Below, piece after piece: positions 9,363 through 17,755 of a stretch of DNA of 64,000 bases. The DNA comes from Planctomycetota bacterium (GTDB taxonomy: Bacteria > Planctomycetota > Phycisphaerae > Phycisphaerales > SM1A02): positions 21,314-85,313 of the forward strand of contig JADFIR010000011.1 of the NCBI GenBank assembly GCA_022566535.1, read 5' to 3'. The notes under the pieces are model-generated. The model did no database searches. It had not been told where the DNA came from and saw only the letters and a list, made by a program, of their open reading frames with translations. The first letter of the stretch is position 1; each line of letters opens with the position of its first letter. The translations under genes and the position numbers were made by a program.

Positions 9363-9818
9363 CTAGACGACGAGCGCGCAGTGCAAGCGCAACAAAGAGG
9401 TGGGTGGTCTGGGAGCGGGCGCCGCGGACTGAATCAGCGGCAGTGATCGTCGGGGCGCCTGCAACACGACACTGATCGGCGATTGGACGGCCTGCACGGT
9501 CCAGTCGAGCCCGACCTGCCTTTCCACGGTAAAGGCTTGGTGGTCCGGGCCAACGCATCCGCAGTCGCAAGACCCGTCGTGCTGGCCGGACCCAGGCCGG
9601 TCTTGATCATGATGGTTTCCTGCGGCTTGGTCGTCATTCTTGGCGTGATGGCCATGATCGTGGACGTGCTCGGCGTGATCATGCGGTGAGTCGGGCGTTG
9701 CCGGGCTGCCGGCCGACGCGGACGTATAGCAGCAACACATCGGCATCAACAGACCGATGTATACGGCCATGAGCCATCGGAATGTCCCGTGCGGTCCCAC
9801 CATTGCCTCCCAGGCCAC
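9363..9818 (-). CDS. Small His/Cys-rich exported protein, first gene of the efflux operon
   Basis: 151 aa with one hydrophobic segment (residues about 14-30, ending MPMCCCYTSAS). The middle is very His- and Asp-rich (DHAEHVHDHGHH, NHHDQD) and includes DGSCDCGC, so strong transition-metal binding is likely. The last residues (TSLLRLHCALVV) are hydrophobic. A start at residue 7 is also possible. I recognise no named family. Position at the head of a tripartite pump operon suggests a periplasmic metal buffer or sensor. Confidence 0.65.
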   Translation of the reverse strand: MAWEAMVGPHGTFRWLMAVYIGLLMPMCCCYTSASAGSPATPDSPHDHAEHVHDHGHHAKNDDQAAGNHHDQDRPGSGQHDGSCDCGCVGPDHQAFTVERQVGLDWTVQAVQSPISVVLQAPRRSLPLIQSAAPAPRPPTSLLRLHCALVV

Positions 9819-10150
9819 TCAGTTCAAGCCAGTGGCGCTCGTAGTATATTCCCGTCGGCCCAGATGCGAAACAGCTTGAGCGAGAATCCCTACCAACGGC
9901 GATGCTGCGGGCTTGGCGAGGGTGCTCGATCTGCTGACGAGGCTTGTGGCCAGGGGTCCTTCCCCGACCCGCCGGAGTCGTCTCGGAGGGCTGGCGGCTG
10001 GGTTGGCCTCACCGTAGCGCCGTTGGAGGAGCATGAGCCGTTTCCGACGCAGGAAGGGAATATTGGCCGTTGTACGGTGCCTAGTATTATGGAGACACCA
10101 GGTACAGCACTTGAGCGGTCCCGGCCAGGTCCAACCATCGGAGGCTGGCC
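9819..10150. promoter_or_regulatory. Divergent intergenic region between the efflux operon and the Gly/His-repeat gene
   Basis: 332 bp with no convincing gene. For the minus-strand operon a -10-like TATACT lies at 9843-9848 (read on the minus strand), with no good -35. For the plus-strand gene a plausible pair is TTGGCC (10063-10068) and TATTAT (10085-10090) with a 16-bp spacer, and GGAGG precedes the ATG at 10151. I see no clear MerR- or CopY-type operator, so the metal response of the operon is not explained by local sequence. Confidence 0.4.
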
Positions 10151-10960
10151 ATGCGCACGACAATTCTTCCACGGTTGACCCTGTTCGCGGTGATCGCCAT
10201 GCTGGTGATCGGCTTGGGCAGTTCGCCAGCCCTCGCCCAACACGGCGGTGGTCACGGTGGGGGGCATGGAGGCGGTCACGGCGGCGGCGGTCATGTTGTT
10301 GGTGGTCATGCCGGAGGCCGCCATGTCGGCGGTGGTCATGTCAGCCGTGGCCACATTGGCGGTCGTGTTGGCGGCAGGCATACCAGCGGTGGTCACGTCA
10401 GCCGTGGCCACATTGGCGGTCGTGTTGGCGGCAGGCACATCAGCGGCGGCCACGTCAGCGGCGGTCATGTCGGCGGTGGTCATGTCGGCGGTCGGCACGG
10501 CGTGGGCCACATTGGTGGTCACGTCAGCTCGGGCCATGTCGCGGGCTTTGGTCATGTAGGCGGTGCTCACACCGTAGCTCACGTTGGCGGTCATGGCGTG
10601 ATTCATCATGGCGGGCACCACCCGCATCACGTGCTTCACCACGCCGGCCTGTTCTTTTCCGGATTCTGGCCTTCCTGGCGGTGGTACCCCAGCTACGGCC
10701 GTTACGCGGGCCCGGTCTATTCCACGACGATCTATCAGCAGCCGAACCCGCAGTCGGGTCCTGGTGAAGGCGAGCCGCTATGGCTGGAAGATGACGAAGC
10801 CGAGCGGTATTCAATTCCTGATGGCGTGTTCATGTCAGCGCCGCTGGTGGAGACGGACGAAGCGCCGGAGGCGCTGCCTCGCGTCGATGACGATGACCAG
10901 TCGGGCACCTCCGACGAACGGCCCTTGAATCCGCACGTCCACGAGGTGCCGGACCGATGA
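10151..10960 (+). CDS. Secreted Gly/His-repeat protein
   Basis: 269 aa with a clear signal peptide (residues 1-29, ending SPALAQ). Residues about 30-165 are repeats of GGH/GGHV type with His every three to six residues, including two tandem 19-residue copies beginning HVSRGHIGGRVGG. A short aromatic linker (FWPSWRWYPSYGRY) and an acidic C-terminus follow. No catalytic domain is visible. The His density suggests metal binding in the periplasm or on the cell surface, and it lies divergently beside the metal-efflux operon. Its stop overlaps the start of the vWA gene by ATGA, so the two are coupled. Confidence 0.8.
   Translation: MRTTILPRLTLFAVIAMLVIGLGSSPALAQHGGGHGGGHGGGHGGGGHVVGGHAGGRHVGGGHVSRGHIGGRVGGRHTSGGHVSRGHIGGRVGGRHISGGHVSGGHVGGGHVGGRHGVGHIGGHVSSGHVAGFGHVGGAHTVAHVGGHGVIHHGGHHPHHVLHHAGLFFSGFWPSWRWYPSYGRYAGPVYSTTIYQQPNPQSGPGEGEPLWLEDDEAERYSIPDGVFMSAPLVETDEAPEALPRVDDDDQSGTSDERPLNPHVHEVPDR
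10337..10450 (+). repeat. Two tandem 57-bp repeat units inside the Gly/His-repeat gene
   Basis: Copies at 10337-10393 and 10394-10450 are almost identical and keep the frame (19 codons each). Shorter GGTCAT/GGCCAC units continue on both sides. Unit number is likely to vary between strains. Confidence 0.85.
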
Positions 10961-12426
10961 GATCGGTCCGCATGATTCCTTCGTCTCCGCTGGCGGCATG
11001 GCTGTTGCTCCTTGGGTGTGGTTACTCGCTTTCCAGCGCGGCGGTGTTCGAGGCGCTCTATCAGGAAGGACCCCCTGAGGCCGCGGAGCACACCCCTGAG
11101 CTTGAGATTCAGCCCTCTCCGGCCAATGCTCAAGATGACAGTCCCGTGGTCATGCGGGCTGCGCTGAGCCACCCGGCGTACACCAGATCCATTCCCGGCA
11201 CCCTGGCGCTGAAAATCGATCTTGCCGGTGCTGTCGCCGAGGCGTTGGGGCAGCGGCCGGTGTTGAACCTGGCCTTGGTCATCGACCGGTCGGGCTCGAT
11301 GGCCGACGATGACAAGTTCGAATATGCGATGCAGGCGGCGCGCCTGGTGGTCGAGAACCTCTCGCAGCGCGACATCGTGTCCGTCATCGCGTTCAATCAG
11401 GATGCGGTAGTGCTGTCGCCAGCCGGGCCGGCGGTGAACAGGGCGTTTCTTGACCACCGCTTGGATGAGATCGCCCCCGTGGGATGGACCAACCTCAGCG
11501 CCGGGCTGCTGGAAGCGTTCGCCCAGATCGATGCCCAGGCGAGCGATGAGCAGACGAAGCGGGTGATTGTGTTGACCGACGGGCTGGCCAACCGGGGGGT
11601 CACAGAGCCTGGCCAGCTCCGCCGTCTGGTCGTGTCGGCTCGGAGCCGCGGAATCGGCGTCTCGACGATGGGGTGCGGCGAGGAGTTCGATGAGAAAGTG
11701 CTCATCGCGCTGGCCGAGGCAGGCGGTGGCCGGTACACGTACATCCGATCGTCCGAGCAGATCCCCAAGGCGATGTCGGGTGAGCTCAACGGCTTGCTCC
11801 ACGTCGTGGCTCAGAACGTGAAGGTGGAGGTGGTCGCGATCGACCGTCTGGACATCACGGGCGTGCACGGGCGGCTGCTGGAGCAGCCGGTTCGAGCCTT
11901 TACGTTTGATCTCGGCGATGTCCGGGAGGGCGAGCACGGCGTGCTGCTGTTGAAACTGAGACCGCGCGATTTTGTACTCGGGGCCGTGGCCGCCATCGAT
12001 TGCACGCTTTCGTTTGATCGAACCGACCTCGCCGTGCGCCAGCAGCACGTGGTGCGCCTTGAAGCGGTCATGATCGACGACAAGGCGCTGGTCTGGCAGA
12101 GCGCCGACCAGGGTGTCGTCCTGTACGCCGAGGTTATGGACGCGGTGGAGAAGGCCCAAGACGCCGTCCTGGGACTCGACGCCGACGGGTTTCGTGACGC
12201 GGCGAAGTTGTTCCAGCGGCATTTCGAAACGGCACGGCGCTATGCCCATAATGCCCGCGACCAGCAACTGCTCAACCAGACGTTCATGCTCAAACACTTC
12301 ATGGCTGAACTCTTCGCGGCCAGCGAGAGCGGGCTGATGCACGGCCACAAGGAAGCCCGACGGCGGTTGACAAAGGAGGTGGAGTACCGGCGCTATCTGC
12401 GCGAGCACCACCGCCGTTTTGACTGA
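10957..12426 (+). CDS. Exported von Willebrand factor A domain protein
   Basis: 489 aa. A hydrophobic N-terminus (residues about 8-30, including LLLLGC, a possible lipobox) exports the protein. A vWA domain starts near residue 100 with a complete MIDAS: DRSGS at 110-114, a Thr in GWTNLSAGL and the Asp of LTDG. The C-terminal third is mixed beta then helical. vWA proteins of this type mediate cation-dependent protein contacts; no enzyme domain is attached. Overlap with the Gly/His-repeat gene (ATGA at 10957-10960) suggests the two exported proteins act together. Confidence 0.85.
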   Translation: MRSVRMIPSSPLAAWLLLLGCGYSLSSAAVFEALYQEGPPEAAEHTPELEIQPSPANAQDDSPVVMRAALSHPAYTRSIPGTLALKIDLAGAVAEALGQRPVLNLALVIDRSGSMADDDKFEYAMQAARLVVENLSQRDIVSVIAFNQDAVVLSPAGPAVNRAFLDHRLDEIAPVGWTNLSAGLLEAFAQIDAQASDEQTKRVIVLTDGLANRGVTEPGQLRRLVVSARSRGIGVSTMGCGEEFDEKVLIALAEAGGGRYTYIRSSEQIPKAMSGELNGLLHVVAQNVKVEVVAIDRLDITGVHGRLLEQPVRAFTFDLGDVREGEHGVLLLKLRPRDFVLGAVAAIDCTLSFDRTDLAVRQQHVVRLEAVMIDDKALVWQSADQGVVLYAEVMDAVEKAQDAVLGLDADGFRDAAKLFQRHFETARRYAHNARDQQLLNQTFMLKHFMAELFAASESGLMHGHKEARRRLTKEVEYRRYLREHHRRFD

Positions 12427-12789
12427 CTGGGCACCGAACGTACATGTCGGCAACCATCGAATCGCAGGCGAGCTGCCGGCAGGACCCGTCGGTGTGCAGC
12501 GCGTAATTGAGCCACTGTGCGCCCTAGAGGCGATGTCGGGTCGAATTTTGGACCCAACAGCGCGCGAGCAGGCCGCTGCGATCCTCCAGAGCTTTAGCGG
12601 TCTGCGGGGAGTCTTTGCGGGCTACCTTTCCCCCGCGCAGCTCCATGGTTCCCTGCAGGTCCGGCGCTCGGGCAGGACATCCGTATAATGATACCGTTGC
12701 CGGTCCGGTTCGCTGCGCGGTCCAAGCTGGCCGACGCCCTGCTTATGCCGCGGCCATGCGCGGATTCATATCGCAAAGGAGGATCAGCG
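12427..12789. other. Intergenic region, 363 bp
   Basis: No supported gene. An open frame of 89 codons at 12419-12688 shows no domain and no ribosome-binding site. TATAAT at 12684-12689 is a good -10 for the next gene but lacks a matching -35. A stretch near 12545 (aattttggaccca) resembles the inner part of the IS termini seen elsewhere, but it is too short to call. Confidence 0.4.
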
Positions 12790-13638
12790 ATGCGTCCACG
12801 ACCATCTCCGATGAGCGCTCTCGGCGTCTGGGCAGCGATGGCTGCCCTTTTCGTCTGTGGAGCTACCGAAGCGCAAACGATCATCCCCGTCAGTCAGGAA
12901 CGGTACATCAGCACCGCCGTCAATGCGTCGCACTGCGGCGGCGAGTGGTTGGGTAACTTTGACGAGGCCAAAGGATTCGAGCCGTTCGTCAGTTTCATCG
13001 AGACAACCCATGGCTGCGATCTTTCATTCGCCTTCGGGGCAGCCGGCCAGCAGTCGCAAATCGACTTGAACTCGATGACCGCATTGGGTAGCGCGACGGC
13101 CGAGGCAGTTGCGGGCATTACAAACGTGATCCATGTCTTCGCAGACTCGATCTTCGAGGTGACGTTTGAGTTACCCTCGGCCAGCGAGTTCGCGCTTGGT
13201 GGCGAGCTGAGCGCGGCGGGAGGAGAGCCGGTCCTCGGGAGTGTCGCTCTCGTCCGGCTCGTCGGCGCGGGAGGCGATCTGATCTTCGAACATACGGTGG
13301 CTCCCGGTCCCAACGGTGAGCCCAACATCGAGAGCATCGAGCAGATGGGCGGGCTCGAGCCGGGTCAGTACACGCTGCAGGCAGAAGCGTTGGTCGGCAT
13401 TGACTCGAAAGTGCCACCGCGCGCGTCTGGTGAGGCATCATTCGATTTCACGTTTGAGGTTGCCGCTGCGTGTCCCGCCGACCTCGACGGAAATGGCATG
13501 GTTGGAATCCTCGACCTGCTTGCGTTACTTGCCGCCTGGGGCACCGATCCCGGAGGTCCGCCGGACTTCGACGGTGACGGCACCGTCGGCATCCTCGACC
13601 TGCTGATGCTGCTGGCGAACTGGGGGCCGTGTCCTTGA
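12790..13638 (+). CDS. Secreted protein with C-terminal dockerin-like repeat pair
   Basis: 282 aa from the ATG at 12790, preceded by AAGGAGG at 6-nt spacing. A signal peptide (ending TEAQ) leads into a beta-rich domain of about 200 aa with no recognised family. The last 60 residues are two EF-hand-like repeats, DLDGNGMVGILDLLALLAAWG and DFDGDGTVGILDLLMLLANWG (split by DPGGPP), ending in Cys-Pro. Such dockerin-like tails are a hallmark of secreted Planctomycetes proteins and probably bind calcium. Whether they meet a cohesin or act as a sorting tag is unknown. Confidence 0.8.
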   Translation: MRPRPSPMSALGVWAAMAALFVCGATEAQTIIPVSQERYISTAVNASHCGGEWLGNFDEAKGFEPFVSFIETTHGCDLSFAFGAAGQQSQIDLNSMTALGSATAEAVAGITNVIHVFADSIFEVTFELPSASEFALGGELSAAGGEPVLGSVALVRLVGAGGDLIFEHTVAPGPNGEPNIESIEQMGGLEPGQYTLQAEALVGIDSKVPPRASGEASFDFTFEVAAACPADLDGNGMVGILDLLALLAAWGTDPGGPPDFDGDGTVGILDLLMLLANWGPCP

Positions 13639-13689
13639 ACGCTGCGGTCGAGGTGTTCTGAGCCGCCGCATTCATCTCGGCTAGATATA

Positions 13690-13719
13690 TTGCAGCCGGG
13701 CCGCTAGCAGTGGTATACT
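13690..13719 (+). promoter_or_regulatory. Sigma-70-type promoter for the beta-helix gene
   Basis: TTGCAG at 13690-13695 and TATACT at 13714-13719 with an 18-bp spacer, 90 bp before the start codon. The element and its leader are repeated before the serine hydrolase gene (15064-15093). Confidence 0.7.
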
Positions 13720-13808
13720 GCTGCCGTAACGCTCATGCCGGCCACGGATTCGGCAGACAGCCTGAGCATCACCGCCGTGCGGCCTCTTCGCCCGAAGGAG
13801 GTATAGCC

Positions 13809-15014
13809 ATGTTCAAGCCGTGTTGTATGGTCGCTGTGGTGTGTGTCACGCTCAGCAGCACCGCAGTCGCCGACATCATCAACGTCCCCGGTGATTACCC
13901 GACCATCCAGGCCGGTATCAACGCAGCCCAAAACGGCGATGAGGTCGTCGTCGCTGATGGGACCTACACCGGAGCGGGCAACCGCAACGTGGTGTTCGCC
14001 GGCAAAGCCATCACCCTGCGCTCAGAGAACGGCCCGACAAACTGTATCATCGACTGCGAGAGCCTGGGGCGTGGATTCATCTTTTACGAACTTGATACGG
14101 CCGCAACCGTCGTGGACGGCTTTACGATCACCAACGGGTTGGGACACCCCGGTGGTGCCATTTATGCGTACTACTTCAGCAGCCCGACAATCACTAACTG
14201 CTTCATCACAGGCAACACCGGAGACGCTGGCGGCGGCGGCGGAATCTACTGTGCCATGTGCTTTGCGACGATCACGAACACCATCATCACGGGCAACACC
14301 GCAATCGGCGACGGCGGTGGCGTTTACACCGAAGGCGGCGACCCCACGATCACCAACTCCTTGATCTCGGGGAACACCGCGGACTCCGGCGGCGGTGGCG
14401 TGTACTCCAATTGGGGCAGCCCGACAATCACCAACTCCACCATTGTGGGGAACACGGCGGGGAACATCGCCGGGGGAAGCTACTTCGGCGGAGAGACCAC
14501 CCCGACGATCACCAACTCCATTCTCTGGGGTAACGGGCTCGATGAGATCTACGTCGATGAATCCAGCACCCTAGTGGTGAGTTACAGCAATGTTCAGGGC
14601 GGCTGGCCAGGCACCGCCAACATCGACGCCGATCCTTCGTTCGTTGATCCGACCAACGACAACTACCGCCTCTCCTCCGTCTCGCCGGGCATCGACGCCG
14701 GTGACAACACGGCGGTGCCCAAGGGCATTAGCACCGACCTCGACGGCAACCCGCGCTTTGTCGAAGACCCGGACACGCCCAACACCGGCAACGGTGGTCC
14801 GCCCATTGTGGACATGGGTGCATATGAGTTTCAGTTTTCGGGGTGCCTTTGGGACCTCGACCACAACGGCACCGTCGGCATCCTCGACCTGCTTGCACTG
14901 CTCTCGGCCTGGGGCCCTGCCCCGACTCCTGACCCACCCGACTTCGATGGCGACGGCATGGTCGGCATCCTCGACCTGCTCTACCTGCTCGCCAACTGGG
15001 GGCCGTGTGCGTGA
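13809..15014 (+). CDS. Secreted right-handed beta-helix protein with dockerin-like tail
   Basis: 401 aa from the ATG at 13809, preceded by AGGAGGT. The signal peptide (ending TAVA) is followed by the usual IINVPGDYPTIQAGI opening of this family. Then come parallel beta-helix rungs, each of the form TITNSxIxGNTA (residues about 95-260), and a choice-of-anchor-Q style end (SPGIDAGDN, DLDGNPRF, VDMGAYEF). Two dockerin-like repeats close the protein. The fold suggests polysaccharide binding or surface structure; no lyase residues are obvious. The promoter and 5' leader are shared with the next gene, so co-expression is likely. Confidence 0.85.
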   Translation: MFKPCCMVAVVCVTLSSTAVADIINVPGDYPTIQAGINAAQNGDEVVVADGTYTGAGNRNVVFAGKAITLRSENGPTNCIIDCESLGRGFIFYELDTAATVVDGFTITNGLGHPGGAIYAYYFSSPTITNCFITGNTGDAGGGGGIYCAMCFATITNTIITGNTAIGDGGGVYTEGGDPTITNSLISGNTADSGGGGVYSNWGSPTITNSTIVGNTAGNIAGGSYFGGETTPTITNSILWGNGLDEIYVDESSTLVVSYSNVQGGWPGTANIDADPSFVDPTNDNYRLSSVSPGIDAGDNTAVPKGISTDLDGNPRFVEDPDTPNTGNGGPPIVDMGAYEFQFSGCLWDLDHNGTVGILDLLALLSAWGPAPTPDPPDFDGDGMVGILDLLYLLANWGPCA

Positions 15015-15063
15015 GCGTAGCGGTTGGGGCAGACTGCGCACCTGCAACCGCCCTAGATAGATA

Positions 15064-15093
15064 TTGCAACCAGCCTGCGAGCCGTCGTATACT
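15064..15093 (+). promoter_or_regulatory. Duplicate sigma-70-type promoter for the serine hydrolase gene
   Basis: TTGCAA at 15064-15069 and TATACT at 15088-15093, again with an 18-bp spacer. The downstream leader repeats the one at 13720-13808, including the shared block ACCGCCGTGCGGCCTCTTCG just before the ribosome-binding site. Confidence 0.7.
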
Positions 15094-15204
15094 GGTGCCG
15101 GAGTTCTGATCTCCGGCCGCATTAGGGGGTGCTGGCGGCCATGGATCGGCCAACAAGCTGAGCAGTACCGCCGTGCGGCCTCTTCGCCATGGGGAGGTGC
15201 AGCC

Positions 15205-16617
15205 ATGTTGTCGAGCCACAAATCGGTGAAATGGGCAGTCACGGCCATCGCTGTGGTTGCCGCCATGATGCTCGCCTCGGCCGCAGCGCAGGCCGACAAG
15301 GTAGACGACTACATCACCTCCGAGATGAAGAACCGTCATATCCCCGGTCTTGCCCTCGCTGTCGTCAAAAACGGCGAGGTCATCAAGGCGAAGGGCTACG
15401 GGCTCGCCAATGTGGAACTCAACGTGCCCGTCACGCCGGATAGCGTGTTCGACTTGGCCTCAATAACCAAGTCGTTCACGGCGACTGCCATTATGATGCT
15501 CGTTGAGGAGGGCAAGGTCGGGCTGGACGACAGGATCAGCAAGTATCTCATCAACGCGCCCTACACGTGGCGAGACATCACGGTGCGGCACCTGCTCACC
15601 CATACGGCCGGACTCGAAAGCGAGGGAGACTTTGGGCCGACCGCCGAGAAGTTCGAGTACGTTTCCAAACGCCCGCTGGATTTCGCGCCGGGAGAGCGCA
15701 TGAAGTACAGTAATCAGGGCTATTTCCTGCTCGGCATGATCATCGAAAAAGTGAGCGGAAAACGCTGGCACGAGTTCCTGGCCGAGCGCATTTTTGAGCC
15801 GTTGGGGATGACGGCGACGACCGTACCCGATCCGTGGGACATCATCAAGAACCGCGCCGCGCATTACACCTTGCGTGACGGCAAACTGGCGCCCACCTGG
15901 TGGTTTATTTATCAGGACGAGCTCGCCTCTGCTGGTGGCATCTTGTCTACCGTACAGGATTTGGCCAAGTGGGATGCCGCGATCTATACCGAAAAAATCC
16001 TGAAGAAGTCCAGCCTTGAGCAGATGTGGACGCCCGTGAAATTCAATAGCGGCTTTGGTCACACGTATGGCTTCGGTTGGTCTTTGGATGAGATTCGGAA
16101 CCACAGGACCGTTGGTCATGCCGGCAGCAGCGGCACCTATATTTTGCGTCTCCCGGACGACAAACTGACGGTGATTGTGCTTAGCAACCTGAATCAGAGC
16201 CGTTCAAAGCCGAGGATCATCGCACAAGGCGTTGCCGCGCACTATCTTCCGGCCATCCGGTTGAGTTCCCTGAAAGCGCAGCCAGACCCCGACCCGCAGA
16301 TGACGCAGAAGATGAGGAAGCTTCTGTCGGATATTGCGAATGGCGTAACGGATTCACCGCTCCTGACCCCCGAACGCAACGCCAGGGTTAGCCCCTCCTT
16401 TCGGCGTTATATCGCCGGCGTATCTTCGCTCAAGGGCGTGAAGTCATTCACGTTTCTTGTCTGTGACGACGTGCAGGGGCGGCAGATCGATCGGTATGGC
16501 GTCCGTGTCAGCCGCATCTGCTACTACAAACTGGTTGATGCGCTGGAGACACGCTACCTTGCCTTCTACCTGACAGCGGACAACAAGGTCGCGGAGATCC
16601 GATCTTCAACGGAATAG
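15205..16617 (+). CDS. Exported class C beta-lactamase-fold serine hydrolase
   Basis: 470 aa from the ATG at 15205 (GGGGAGG upstream). The signal peptide covers residues about 1-29 (ending AAAQA). The three active-site motifs of the beta-lactamase/DD-peptidase family are present: SITK (Ser86, Lys89), YSN (168-170) and HAG in place of KTG (305-307). HxG is typical of family S12 esterases and peptidases rather than of true resistance enzymes. The C-terminal 130 residues are an extra domain without a name. Likely a periplasmic esterase or peptidase; beta-lactam hydrolysis should not be assumed. Confidence 0.88.
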   Translation: MLSSHKSVKWAVTAIAVVAAMMLASAAAQADKVDDYITSEMKNRHIPGLALAVVKNGEVIKAKGYGLANVELNVPVTPDSVFDLASITKSFTATAIMMLVEEGKVGLDDRISKYLINAPYTWRDITVRHLLTHTAGLESEGDFGPTAEKFEYVSKRPLDFAPGERMKYSNQGYFLLGMIIEKVSGKRWHEFLAERIFEPLGMTATTVPDPWDIIKNRAAHYTLRDGKLAPTWWFIYQDELASAGGILSTVQDLAKWDAAIYTEKILKKSSLEQMWTPVKFNSGFGHTYGFGWSLDEIRNHRTVGHAGSSGTYILRLPDDKLTVIVLSNLNQSRSKPRIIAQGVAAHYLPAIRLSSLKAQPDPDPQMTQKMRKLLSDIANGVTDSPLLTPERNARVSPSFRRYIAGVSSLKGVKSFTFLVCDDVQGRQIDRYGVRVSRICYYKLVDALETRYLAFYLTADNKVAEIRSSTE

Positions 16618-16751
16618 GCCGCACGCCTTTGTTTCTATCCTGCGCACGTCGCTGCTGGCGCTGGTGGAAGTACCGGGCCTAGGTCTGCCGCCCTATGTAT
16701 GATCTCTGCCATCGACACCGCTGGTCGCATGGCGACCTAACCCGGGCCACC

Positions 16752-16817
16752 CCGCCCGACTTCGACGGTGACGGCACCGTCGGCATCCTCAACCTGCTGA
16801 CGCTGCTCGCCAACTAG
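16752..16817 (+). pseudogene. Isolated dockerin-like repeat fragment
   Basis: Encodes PPDFDGDGTVGILNLLTLLAN and a stop, nearly identical to the last repeat of the three neighbouring dockerin proteins, with no gene body in front of it. It abuts the truncated AAA+ gene at about 16820, so it marks a recombination joint. Confidence 0.75.
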
Positions 16818-16825
16818 GGACCGTG

Positions 16826-17184
16826 TCCATAGGCACGTCCAGCCGCGTCGCCTGTGAAATCCTGGACGCCATGTGCACGGTCTGCAAGGTCCACTGCGCC
16901 ACCTGGCGCCCCCGCCCGACCTCGCCGGCCCCGGCCGACTTGTCCAGCTTCGCGCCCAGTATCTCGATGACGAAGAATGGATCGGCCAGGGTGTTGGCGA
17001 TCACCCACGCCAACGACGACTTGCCCGTGCCGCTGTTGTTGCCGCCGGCGCAGTCGATGAAGAACGCGCCACGATCGAAGCCTTGCCGATTGACGATACG
17101 GCGAGCTGCGGCTACCGCCTTGTCCTGGCCGACCAGATCGGCCCACGACTTCGGACGGTAATGCTGATACAGTGTGTTTGTTAT
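16826..17184 (-). pseudogene. Truncated AAA+ ATPase (clamp-loader/RuvB-like), start codon lost
   Basis: Reading the minus strand gives TNTLYQHYRPKSWADLVGQ, then a P-loop NNSGTGKSS and ANTLADPFFVIEI, the N-terminal part of an AAA+ ATPase of the DnaX/RuvB-like type often carried by phages and mobile elements. AGGAGA lies 6 nt before the expected start at 17182-17184, but that codon is ATA instead of ATG. Similarity ends after about 120 codons at the joint with the dockerin fragment, so the Walker B and sensor regions are missing. Clearly non-functional. Confidence 0.7.
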
Positions 17185-17280
17185 GACTGATCTCCTCAGT
17201 TGTGGCCACGCTCCCGGCTGTCCATGCAGCGCGGGAGCATTTCTTTAGGCGCGCCTCACGGCGAAGCGCGATTACCTTAG

Positions 17281-17663
17281 GGAACGGTTGATCTCGATGG
17301 CAACCCCCGCTTCAACGCCGATGAGCTTGACTTCGACCCTGGCTGCGGCATCCCGGTCGTCGTGGACATGGGTGCGTACGAATATCAATTCGATCCCGTC
17401 GAAGATGTGATCTTCGCGGACCTCAACAGCGACGGCGTGGTCGGCATCCTTGATTTGCTGGGCGTCCTCGCGGCGTGGGGCGATGCTGGCAACAACTGGC
17501 TGGCCGACCTCGACATCGACGGCGACGTGGGCATCTTCGATCTGCTCACTTTGCTAGCTCATTGGGGGTGACTTGCACCGACCCCGGCGGCCCGCCGGAC
17601 TTCGACGGCGACGGCACCGTCGGCATCCTCGACCTGCTCACGCTGCTGGCCAACTGGAGCTGA
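17281..17663 (+). pseudogene. 5'-truncated, frameshifted beta-helix/dockerin gene
   Basis: The first part (17281-17571) encodes the end of a choice-of-anchor-Q type protein (VDLDGNPRFN, VVDMGAYEYQF) plus two dockerin-like repeats ending LLTLLAHWG and a stop. A third repeat (DFDGDGTVGILDLLTLLANW, 17589-17660) follows in another frame. Nothing upstream supplies the signal peptide or helix. This and the fragment at 16752 show that the dockerin tails are being copied or shuffled locally. Confidence 0.75.
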
Positions 17664-17755
17664 TGGTCGAAATACGTACGTGGCCCCTGTTATCCCCTGA
17701 TTATCCCTGATCATCCAAACGTCTGGACAAAGACGTCATGGAGCGGGTAGGCCAT

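Noticed and set aside
10240..10560. Regular repeats that could suggest a CRISPR array
   Set aside because: They are in-frame Gly/His codon repeats without unique spacers.
10735..12453. 572-codon open frame on the minus strand
   Set aside because: Shadow of the vWA and Gly/His-repeat genes; no domain, and the plus-strand genes carry clear motifs.
12540..12556. Short match (aattttggaccca) to the IS terminus
   Set aside because: Only 13 bp, with no transposase end or outer terminus beside it.
12419..12688. 89-codon ORF after the vWA gene
   Set aside because: No ribosome site, no domain, overlaps the previous stop; more likely chance.
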